A stretch of 22,900 nt of DNA from Phycisphaeraceae bacterium. GTDB taxonomy: Bacteria; Planctomycetota; Phycisphaerae; Phycisphaerales; Phycisphaeraceae. Shown here one piece after another: positions 1-5,532 of this stretch. The stretch spans positions 1 through 22,900 of the forward strand of contig JADZCW010000107.1 of NCBI GenBank assembly GCA_020851395.1, read 5' to 3'. The notes below the pieces were generated by a model that searched no databases, was not told the DNA's origin, and was given only the letters and a program-made list of their open reading frames with translations. Position numbers and translations under genes: made by a program. Position 1 is the first letter of the stretch. Each line of letters opens with the position of its first letter.

Positions 1-43
1 CCCGCACGAGCAACCAGGATGGACGGCCGCTAAGGACCTGATC

Positions 44-490
44 ATGCAGATCAACACCTCACGATTCGGCCAGGTGGAGATCGACGACCTGCGGGTCATC
101 ACCTTCTCCAAGGGGATCCTCGGGTTCCCCAGCTTCAAGCGCTACGCCCTGCTCGAGACGGGCGAGGGCAGCACCTTCTGGTGGCTGCAGTCGCTCGAGG
201 CGCCGGAGCTGGCCTTCGTGGTGACCGACCCGAGCCTGTTCATCCCCACCTACCGCGTCCCGATCAAGCCCGAGGAGATCGGCGAACTGGGGCTGTCCAC
301 GCTCGAGCGGGCCCAGGTCTTCGTGATCGTCAACAAGCGTGACCGCCTGCTGACGGGCAACCTCCAGGGCCCCCTGGTGATCAACTGCGAGAACCGCCAG
401 GGCGTGCAGCTGGTGCTGTCCGACCGCCGGTTCACGACGCGGGTCCCACTGCTGGAGATCAGCGCCCCGGTCCAGGCGATGTCGGCCTAG
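44..490 (+). CDS. fliW: Flagellar assembly factor FliW (CsrA antagonist)
   Basis: This encodes a 148-residue protein of the usual FliW length. It starts MQINTSRFG and carries the family's conserved ITFSKGILGFP segment and a W-W-L-Q-S pair near residues 46-50, followed by FVVTDP. FliW is a small cytoplasmic beta-barrel protein that binds either flagellin or CsrA. Free flagellin titrates FliW, releasing CsrA to block flagellin translation, as established in Bacillus subtilis and Campylobacter. The ATG has an AAGGA ribosome-binding site at 32-36, seven bases upstream. It is followed on the same strand by csrA and flagellin, the other two members of the switch, which makes the call firm. Anything upstream of base 44 is cut off by the window edge. 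Confidence 0.95.
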   Translation: MQINTSRFGQVEIDDLRVITFSKGILGFPSFKRYALLETGEGSTFWWLQSLEAPELAFVVTDPSLFIPTYRVPIKPEEIGELGLSTLERAQVFVIVNKRDRLLTGNLQGPLVINCENRQGVQLVLSDRRFTTRVPLLEISAPVQAMSA

Positions 491-638
491 AGGACCGGAC
501 CGGCGTCCCGCCCTGTGCAGGGCGAGGATGTGCCCGGGACGTTCCCGGGGGCCGACGCAGGGAAGCGTCGGCCGACGAACGTCGCCCGCGAGCCTCAAGG
601 GTTCTCGCGGGCGGGGCTCAAGGAAGGAGCCGCTGACC
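491..638 (+). promoter_or_regulatory. Highly structured csrA leader: five consecutive hairpins
   Basis: The fliW-csrA gap consists almost entirely of perfect inverted repeats placed end to end. Arms are 509-514/519-524 (6 bp, 4-nt loop), 533-539/543-549 (7 bp, 3-nt loop), 551-558/565-572 (8 bp, loop AGGGAA), 584-592/604-612 (9 bp, 11-nt loop) and 615-619/627-631 (5 bp, loop AAGGAAG). The last loop is the csrA Shine-Dalgarno itself. The third and fifth loops contain A-N-GGA, the CsrA/RsmE recognition core. None of the stems is followed by a T-run, so they do not look like intrinsic terminators. I infer an autoregulatory leader; protein binding is not shown by the sequence. Confidence 0.7.
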
Positions 639-932
639 ATGCTGGTGCTCTCACGTCAGCGAGATGAAACAATCATGATCGGCGACGAGGTGGAGATCAC
701 CGTCGTCGACATCCGGGGGGACAAGGTCCGGCTGGGCATCAACGCCCCGCGGGACGTGCAGGTTCACCGCAAGGAAGTTTACGAGGCGATCCGTCAGGAG
801 AATGCAGCGGCTGCTTCGGTCGGCGTGGCCGACCTGGCCGAGGCCTCCAGGACCATCCAGAGGATCCAGGCCGAGCGACCCCGCCAGACGGGCCGCCGGC
901 CGGCCAAGCTCCACAAGAGGGAGCGTTCGTAA
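639..932 (+). CDS. csrA: Carbon storage / translational regulator CsrA with long C-terminal tail
   Basis: The protein is 97 residues, starting MLVLSRQRDETIMIGD, a textbook CsrA N-terminus. Residues L4, R6 and R44 (in the VHRKEVY motif), which contact GGA-containing RNA in characterised CsrA/RsmE proteins, are all present. The start at 639 is chosen because the CsrA domain begins there and an AAGGAAGGAG ribosome-binding site sits at 620-629. An in-frame upstream ATG at 528 would add unrelated residues. Enterobacterial CsrA has about 61 residues. Here the domain is followed by a tail of roughly 40 residues, alanine-rich then strongly basic (RPRQTGRRPAKLHKRERS). CsrA proteins controlled by FliW typically have a C-terminal extension. 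Lying between fliW and flagellin, it is predicted to repress flagellin translation. Confidence 0.95.
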   Translation: MLVLSRQRDETIMIGDEVEITVVDIRGDKVRLGINAPRDVQVHRKEVYEAIRQENAAAASVGVADLAEASRTIQRIQAERPRQTGRRPAKLHKRERS

Positions 933-945
933 GGACCGCCCCGCC

Positions 946-963
946 CCCGGCACGGATGCCGGG
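946..963 (+). promoter_or_regulatory. Candidate CsrA-binding hairpin downstream of csrA
   Basis: Arms 946-952 (CCCGGCA) and 957-963 (TGCCGGG) pair perfectly over 7 bp and close a CGGA tetraloop. The top of the hairpin reads CACGGATG. That matches the A-C-GGA-T core, with its closing pairs, known from high-affinity RsmE/CsrA sites such as the hcnA ribosome-binding site. It begins 14 bases after the csrA stop codon and lies about 100 bases upstream of the flagellin start. There is no T-run, so it is unlikely to be a terminator. The role is inferred. Confidence 0.6.
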
Positions 964-1000
964 CCAAGGGCACAACCAGGCTGGGGTTGGCTAGAACAAC

Positions 1001-1041
1001 GGCCCCCGATTAACCCAGGGGCCGGCCGACCCAGGAGCCGG
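1001..1041 (+). promoter_or_regulatory. Two mutually exclusive hairpins in the flagellin leader
   Basis: One stem pairs 1001-1006 (GGCCCC) with 1018-1023 (GGGGCC) over an 11-nt loop. A second pairs 1022-1026 (CCGGC) with 1037-1041 (GCCGG) over a 10-nt loop that ends in AGGA at 1033-1036. They share bases 1022-1023, and the second stem also touches base 1041, the foot of the Shine-Dalgarno hairpin. Only one arrangement can form at a time. A second GGA site upstream of the ribosome-binding site resembles the two-site layout of the B. subtilis hag leader. Switching is inference. Confidence 0.45.
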
Positions 1042-1060
1042 ACAATCAAGGAGGATTGTC
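1041..1060 (+). promoter_or_regulatory. Flagellin Shine-Dalgarno hairpin, probable CsrA site
   Basis: Arms 1041-1047 (GACAATC) and 1054-1060 (GATTGTC) are a perfect 7-bp inverted repeat ending directly against the flagellin ATG at 1061. The six-base loop, AAGGAG, is the ribosome-binding site and contains A-N-GGA. A GGA in the loop of a hairpin that includes the Shine-Dalgarno is the classical CsrA repression site. Combined with the fliW-csrA-flagellin order, this is good sequence evidence for direct translational control of flagellin. Confidence 0.8.
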
Positions 1061-2527
1061 ATGTCGCGGATCAATACCAACGTCTCGTCCCTGATCGCCA
1101 GGCACCAGCTCGCGCGATCGCAGGCCGACCTGGGCGTCCACCTCGAGCGACTGAGCACGGGGTTGGCGATCAACCGCGGGGCGGATGATCCCGCCGGCCT
1201 GATCGTGTCCGAACGGCTGCGCGCCGAGATCAGCAACGTCGACGCCGCCATCGGAAACGCCGAACGCGCCAGCAACGTCATCGCCACCGCCGAGGCCGCC
1301 CTGCAGGAGGTCAACTCCCTCCTGCTGGACATGAAAGGCCTGATCCTCCAGGCGGCCAACACCGGCGGCTTCTCCAAGGAGGAGACCGAGGCCAACCAGC
1401 TCCAGATTGACTCCGCCATCGAGTCGATCACCCGCATCGCCAACACCACGAGCTTCGCGGGGCTCAAGCTGCTCAACGGCTCGCTGGACTACCGCACCAG
1501 CGGCATCTCGACCTCCGCCTTCTCCAACGTCAAGATCTACAACGCCCAGTTCGGCACGCGGACGAGCATCCCGGTCAACCTCGAGGTGCTCAACAGCGCC
1601 GAGAAGGCCAGCCTCTTCATCTCCGCCGGTGGGACGCTGTTCACCGGCGTAGCCACCACCATCACCGTCCAGGGCAACAAGGGCGTCGAGGACATCACGA
1701 TCAATTCCCAGACCTCGGTCTCGGACCTGGTCAACGCCATCAACCAGACCTCCGACGCCACGGGCATCATCGCCGAGCTCTACAACTCGGCCAACGCGGC
1801 CTCGGGCATCGTGCTCAAGTCCGATGCGTACGGCTCGGACGCCTTCGTCAAGGTTGACTACGCCCAGGACTCGAACTTCCACACCTACGAGGCCAAGGAC
1901 GCCTCCGGCGCCGCCGAGGTCGAGAAGAACAACGATGCCGGCGTGGACGTCATGGCCGTGGTCAACGGCATCCTCGCCCTGGGCGACGGCCTGGACGTGA
2001 CCCTGCGCTCGAGCACGCTCAACCTCCGTATGACCCTGACCGAGGACCTGGCTAACCTGACCAACGTTACCAAGAGCTTCACCATCACCGGCGGCGGGGC
2101 GCTTTACCAGATCGGCTCGTCGGTCAACAGCCAGCAGCAGGTGAGCCTGGGCATCGGCTCGGTCGCCGCCAGCCGGCTGGGCGACGGCGTGGTGGGTTAC
2201 CTCAGCTCGCTCCGCACCGGCGGGGCCAACGCTCTGGCCACGGAGAACTTCACCGAGGGATCGAATATCCTCGACGCCGCCATCGATCAGATCACCACCA
2301 CCCGCGGCCGGCTGGGCGCCTTCGAACGCAACACCCTGCAGACGGCCATCCGCAGCCAGGGCATCGCCATGGAGAACTTGAGCTCCGCCCAGAGCCAGAT
2401 CCGCGACGCCGACTTCGCCGACGAGACGGCCAAGCTCTCCCGAGCCCAGATCCTCGTCAGCGCCGGCACGTCCGTCCTGGCCATGGCCAACAGCTCGGCC
2501 CAGCAGGTCCTGCAACTGCTCCAGTAA
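1061..2527 (+). CDS. fliC: Flagellin (flagellar filament protein)
   Basis: This encodes a 488-residue flagellin. The conserved N-terminal D0/D1 region runs from about residue 1 to 150, with the family signature LERLSTGLAINRGADDPAGL near residues 28-47. The conserved C-terminal D1/D0 region covers about the last 85 residues, with RGRLGAFERN, SSAQSQIRDADFADE and a final QQVLQLLQ. Between them lies a variable domain of roughly 250 residues; it includes a Flagellin_IN-like stretch (LVNAINQTSDATGIIAELY, SGIVLKS). There is no signal peptide, as expected for type III flagellar export. The ATG is preceded by AAGGAGG at 1048-1054, inside a hairpin. A terminator follows 30 bases after the stop. It is the third gene of fliW-csrA-flagellin. 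The name hag would be equally valid. Confidence 0.95.
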   Translation: MSRINTNVSSLIARHQLARSQADLGVHLERLSTGLAINRGADDPAGLIVSERLRAEISNVDAAIGNAERASNVIATAEAALQEVNSLLLDMKGLILQAANTGGFSKEETEANQLQIDSAIESITRIANTTSFAGLKLLNGSLDYRTSGISTSAFSNVKIYNAQFGTRTSIPVNLEVLNSAEKASLFISAGGTLFTGVATTITVQGNKGVEDITINSQTSVSDLVNAINQTSDATGIIAELYNSANAASGIVLKSDAYGSDAFVKVDYAQDSNFHTYEAKDASGAAEVEKNNDAGVDVMAVVNGILALGDGLDVTLRSSTLNLRMTLTEDLANLTNVTKSFTITGGGALYQIGSSVNSQQQVSLGIGSVAASRLGDGVVGYLSSLRTGGANALATENFTEGSNILDAAIDQITTTRGRLGAFERNTLQTAIRSQGIAMENLSSAQSQIRDADFADETAKLSRAQILVSAGTSVLAMANSSAQQVLQLLQ

Positions 2528-2556
2528 GCGTCAGGTTCGTGACCCAGCATCCCCCC

Positions 2557-2582
2557 AAGCCCGCAGCGCCGCGGGCTTTTTT
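2557..2582 (+). terminator. Rho-independent terminator after flagellin
   Basis: Arms 2557-2564 (AAGCCCGC) and 2571-2578 (GCGGGCTT) pair perfectly over 8 bp with a six-base loop. The second arm runs straight into a T-run ending at 2582. It lies 30 bases past the flagellin stop, closing the motility cluster. Confidence 0.9.
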
Positions 2583-2652
2583 CATGGGTTGACGCGGGAA
2601 GACGTGGCGCAAAGGCTGCGCGACAACCTTGCGCGGGAGATCTTCAGGGGAG

Positions 2653-3012
2653 TTACCAGATCATCAAAGCCAGACCGATGACATGGGCCAGCACCGCCGC
2701 CACGGCCGCCAGCAGCGATCCGCGGTTGAACCAGCCGACGACCGCCGTGACGCCCAGGCTCAGACCCACCCCATGCACCACGGCCACCGCCAGCACGACC
2801 ATGGCCGACCAGAGCTCAGCCTGCACCGCCTTGACCAGGCCGAACTGCAGGATGATCCCCGCCACGGCCAGCAGGCCGGAGCCGGCGAGGATCAGGCTCC
2901 ACCTTACGATCCGTCCGGTCGGCATCGGCTCAGGTGACAGCGGCGTCTCAACGGTCGCCTCGGGTGCGGGCGGTGGGGGGGCGGGCGACGGGTTTGAAGG
3001 AGTCTCGGCCAT
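2653..3012 (-). CDS. Small membrane protein of unknown function
   Basis: I do not recognise this family. The ATG at 3012 gives 119 residues (MAETPSNPSP...). A TTG two codons upstream is also open. The first ~33 residues are proline- and alanine-rich and probably cytoplasmic and disordered. Three hydrophobic segments follow, near residues 38-60, 68-88 and 97-118, ending in LALMIW at the extreme C-terminus. The gene starts 51 bases after the end of the glutamine amidotransferase gene on the same strand and is probably co-transcribed with it. No catalytic motif is visible. It converges on the flagellin terminator. Confidence 0.7.
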   Translation of the reverse strand: MAETPSNPSPAPPPPAPEATVETPLSPEPMPTGRIVRWSLILAGSGLLAVAGIILQFGLVKAVQAELWSAMVVLAVAVVHGVGLSLGVTAVVGWFNRGSLLAAVAAVLAHVIGLALMIW

Positions 3013-3063
3013 GACCAAGGTTCCGAGAGGCCGCGGTTCCCGGGGTTCCGCTTCTGGGGGGGA

Positions 3064-3690
3064 TCAGACGGCCGCAGCGGGCATGGGCGACGGCTTGGGC
3101 GCGGGCAGGCCCAGGAAATTGGCCAGCATCCGCGGACCCTCGAGCGTCAGGAAGCTCTCGGGATGGAACTGCACGCCCTCGAGCGGGGCCGGGCCGAAGA
3201 CGTCGGGCTTGGCACGCAGGGCCATGATCTCGCCCTCGGCCGTCCAGGCGCTCTTCTCGAATCGCTCGCTGTCGAACGTGTCGGGCAGGATGACCAGGCT
3301 GTGGTAACGCGTGGCCTCGAAGGGGTTCGATAGGCCCTGGAAGATCGTCTTGCCGTCGTGCTGGATCGGCGAGACCTTGCCGTGCATCAGGCGGTAGTTG
3401 CGGTCCACGGTCATGCCGAAGACGTGACCGATCGACTGGTGGCCCAGACAGACGCCCAGGATGGGGACCTTCCCGGCCAGGGCCTTGATCATGTCGCAGG
3501 AAACGCCCGCATCGCGCGGCGTGCAGGGGCCGGGCGAGATGATGATGTGCGAGGGGGCCAGCGCCGCTGCCTGCTCGGGCGTGATCTTGTCGTTGCGGAC
3601 CACGCGCAGGTCCAGCGTCGCGTCGAGCTCGCCGATCCGCTGGACAAGGTTGTAAGTGAAGCTGTCGTAATTGTCGATCAGCAGGATCAT
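3064..3690 (-). CDS. pabA: Glutamine amidotransferase, PabA/TrpG type (anthranilate or aminodeoxychorismate synthase component II)
   Basis: The protein has 208 residues, the family length. It begins MILLIDNYDSFTYNLVQ and contains PGPCTP near residue 53, the nucleophile elbow GVCLGHQSIG with catalytic Cys81, and GVQFHPES with His176 and Glu178 completing the triad. It releases ammonia from glutamine for a chorismate-using partner (TrpE or PabB), in tryptophan or folate synthesis. Neither partner is in the window, so PabA and TrpG cannot be told apart; one subunit may serve both. The start at 3690 matches the family N-terminus. The 17 upstream in-frame residues are spurious. No Shine-Dalgarno is visible; instead a TATAAT lies six bases upstream. 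The last ~10 residues are a proline/alanine tail. Confidence 0.93.
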   Translation of the reverse strand: MILLIDNYDSFTYNLVQRIGELDATLDLRVVRNDKITPEQAAALAPSHIIISPGPCTPRDAGVSCDMIKALAGKVPILGVCLGHQSIGHVFGMTVDRNYRLMHGKVSPIQHDGKTIFQGLSNPFEATRYHSLVILPDTFDSERFEKSAWTAEGEIMALRAKPDVFGPAPLEGVQFHPESFLTLEGPRMLANFLGLPAPKPSPMPAAAV

Positions 3691-3696
3691 GGGCGA

Positions 3697-3702
3697 ATTA
3701 TA
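3697..3702 (-). promoter_or_regulatory. Consensus -10 box for a possibly leaderless pabA/trpG transcript
   Basis: TATAAT reads on the minus strand, six bases before the ATG at 3690. Transcription from such a box would begin at or next to the start codon. That fits the lack of any Shine-Dalgarno. A -35 element is not convincing: CTGACG at 3728-3723 is spaced too far away. Confidence 0.55.
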
Positions 3703-3732
3703 GCCTGGAATCGGGTATCCGCCGTCAGGGAC

Positions 3733-3771
3733 CTCTAACAAACAAGCCTGGGCTTGGTCAGCCCGGGCTTG
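3733..3771 (-). terminator. Rho-independent terminator of the carboxyltransferase gene
   Basis: Arms 3743-3754 and 3760-3771 form a 12-bp stem with one wobble pair and a five-base loop. On the minus strand the stem is followed by a T-rich tail (TTTGTT). It sits 27 bases past the stop codon at 3798 and isolates that gene from pabA/trpG downstream. Confidence 0.75.
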
Positions 3772-3797
3772 AGGGGGTCAGCAACTGCGTGATGGGA

Positions 3798-5312
3798 TTA
3801 CTTGCCCGCGGCCTTGCTCAAGAACGCCTTGGCCGGTGCGGGGAAGAGCAAGAGCAGCAGCAGATCGCGGTTGCCCTTGATCAGGCCGGCGTTCTCGGCG
3901 GCGACTTTTTCCAGGTCCACGTCGGCGACATAATCGGCCGGCCGCTTGCGCATCAGTTCCTTGCCGCCGGCGATCTTGGCCAGGACGTCCTGGTCCGGCG
4001 GGCCGGGGGGACGGCCGTACTTGCCCATCACCAGGTCGCGGAACGGCTCGCTGACGAAGGCGTATGGCTCGCCCTGCATGACGTTGAAGGCCGCTTGCGT
4101 GCCGACGATCTGCGAGGTCGGCGTGACCAGCGGGACGTAGCCCGAGGCCTTGCGCACGCGGGGCACTTCGTCGAGGATCTGGGGCAAGAGGTCGAGTTTG
4201 CCCTGTTCCTTGAGCTGGTTCTTGAGGTTGGAGATCATGCCTCCCGGGATCTGGGCCTCGAGCTGCTTGCGGTCGACGGCCGGGTAGCCCTGCGGGACGA
4301 GGATCCGATCCTCGATGATGGCGATGGCCTGCTCGAGGCTCTCGCGGTCTCGCTTCTGGATGAGGTTGGCCGCCTGGCGGACGAGCTTGCGGACCTCTGA
4401 CGTGGGCTCGGCGGGCCAGGGGTCGCCGAAGTGAGCCGGATCGGTGTCCACCTTGGCCAATTCCTGGCGGATCTTGCGCAGCTCGGCGTCGATCTTGGGG
4501 AAGAGCTTGGTGTTGTTGACGTTGACGGGAATGCCCAGCTCCTTGGCGAAGTAGAGCATCAGCTCCACCGGCGGCTGAGCCGTGGCGCCGGCCATCGGGC
4601 CGTGCCCGGTGTCCAGGTGATCCACGCCCAGGATCATGCCCACGACGTAGCTCGTCACCGCCAGCCCGTTGGTGTCGTGCGAGTGCAGCGTGATCTCGAC
4701 GCCCGGGAACTGCTTCTTGAGGGCGCTGATCAGCTCGAACGCGTCGGCGGGGTGGAGCAGCCCGGCCATGTCCTTGATCGCCAGCGAGTCGGCCCCGGCG
4801 TCCAGGGCCCGGCGGGCGAAGTTCAGGAAGTGCGGCACGTCATGAACGGGGCTGGTGGTGTAGGAGATCGCCGCCTCGGCGTGGCCGTTGAAGGTCTTGG
4901 TCGCCATGATGGCGGTGATGAGGTTGCGGTAGTCGTTCAGGGCGTCGAAGACGCGCATCCGCGTCCCGCCGGTGCGGACGGCCTCCTTGAGAAACTCGAC
5001 GACGACGTTGTCGGGGTAAGGGTTGTAGCCGAAGAGGTTCTGTCCCCGGCAGAGCGAGCGGATGACCACGCCGCCGTGGCGCGGGTCGCCGAGGATGGAT
5101 CGGAACTTCTCGAGGCGGTCGAACGGGTTGTCGCCGGTGAAGCGCAGGGCCGAGTCGAGCGTCGCCCCTCCCCAGAGCTCGAGGATCTGGTATCCCGAGT
5201 CGCGCAGCAGGGGCAGCACCCGCAGGCACTGCTCGGTGGTCATCCGCGTGGCCAGCAGGGACTGGTGACCATCGCGCAGAGAGGTATCGATCAAGTGAAC
5301 GACGGAGGCCAT
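3798..5312 (-). CDS. Biotin-dependent carboxyltransferase subunit (oxaloacetate decarboxylase alpha / pyruvate carboxylase subunit B / transcarboxylase 5S type)
   Basis: The protein has 504 residues. It has the HMGL-like TIM barrel with DTSLRDGHQSLLATR at residues 9-23, LWGGATLD near 46-53, VFDALND, AIKDMAGLL and HSHDTNG. By family knowledge Asp14, His210 and His212 bind the metal, and Lys180 in IKDMAG is the carbamylated lysine. These proteins move CO2 between biotin and pyruvate/oxaloacetate. A conserved post-barrel domain follows. The C-terminus stops without a biotinyl domain (no MKM motif). It is therefore the size of the transcarboxylase 5S subunit, shorter than OadA or PycB, which end in a biotin domain. 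No biotin carboxylase or carrier gene adjoins it. The ATG has GAAAGG about nine bases upstream. It has its own terminator. The physiological direction cannot be decided. Confidence 0.88.
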   Translation of the reverse strand: MASVVHLIDTSLRDGHQSLLATRMTTEQCLRVLPLLRDSGYQILELWGGATLDSALRFTGDNPFDRLEKFRSILGDPRHGGVVIRSLCRGQNLFGYNPYPDNVVVEFLKEAVRTGGTRMRVFDALNDYRNLITAIMATKTFNGHAEAAISYTTSPVHDVPHFLNFARRALDAGADSLAIKDMAGLLHPADAFELISALKKQFPGVEITLHSHDTNGLAVTSYVVGMILGVDHLDTGHGPMAGATAQPPVELMLYFAKELGIPVNVNNTKLFPKIDAELRKIRQELAKVDTDPAHFGDPWPAEPTSEVRKLVRQAANLIQKRDRESLEQAIAIIEDRILVPQGYPAVDRKQLEAQIPGGMISNLKNQLKEQGKLDLLPQILDEVPRVRKASGYVPLVTPTSQIVGTQAAFNVMQGEPYAFVSEPFRDLVMGKYGRPPGPPDQDVLAKIAGGKELMRKRPADYVADVDLEKVAAENAGLIKGNRDLLLLLLFPAPAKAFLSKAAGK

Positions 5313-5333
5313 GGCTGGAACCTTTCGCTAAGC

Positions 5334-5351
5334 CCGGCGAGAGGGCGCCGG
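5334..5351 (-). promoter_or_regulatory. Hairpin in the carboxyltransferase gene leader
   Basis: CCGGCG (5334-5339) and CGCCGG (5346-5351) form a 6-bp stem over a six-base loop, upstream of the ribosome-binding site of the minus-strand gene. The 220-bp divergent gap 5313-5532 also contains an A/T-rich patch at 5361-5398. I could not define a convincing promoter for the minus-strand gene in it. Confidence 0.3.
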
Positions 5352-5497
5352 AGCCACCCCATATTGAAAAAGACAAAGAACCCTAGTCTACCGTTTTTGC
5401 CGACGGATGCACCCTCATCCGATCCGATTCACAGGAGCGGCATCGGCCATCGAGGCTCGGACCCTGCAGAGAGTTAGTGTGCTCCAATCGCCGGCAG

Positions 5498-5525
5498 TTG
5501 CTCCCCGCCGGGCAGTCTTTATCCT
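5498..5525 (+). promoter_or_regulatory. Candidate leuS promoter, possibly leaderless
   Basis: TTGCTC at 5498-5503 and TATCCT at 5520-5525 are separated by 16 bases. The -10 box ends seven bases before the leuS ATG, so the transcript would start at or very near the start codon. The only Shine-Dalgarno-like bases (AAGGGG) abut the ATG, too close to work normally. Confidence 0.4.
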
Positions 5526-5532
5526 CAAGGGG

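Noticed and set aside
1..33. Possible C-terminus of an upstream gene ending in a TAA at 31-33.
   Set aside because: Only ten codons are visible, with no recognisable motif, and the frame choice is arbitrary.
509..612. CsrA leader hairpins as intrinsic terminators of fliW.
   Set aside because: No T-run follows any of the stems.
985..1013. Sigma-54-like (GG-N10-GG) and sigma-28-like (CCGATTAA) patterns before flagellin.
   Set aside because: The invariant GC of the sigma-54 -12 element is missing. No TAAA-type -35 lies at the sigma-28 distance. The bases are better explained by the hairpins.
1046..2515. Long minus-strand open frame opposite flagellin, and similar long antisense frames opposite leuS, dnaB and the channel gene.
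   Set aside because: These are GC-rich shadow frames. The plus-strand proteins are unmistakable family members, and the antisense products are low-complexity without motifs.
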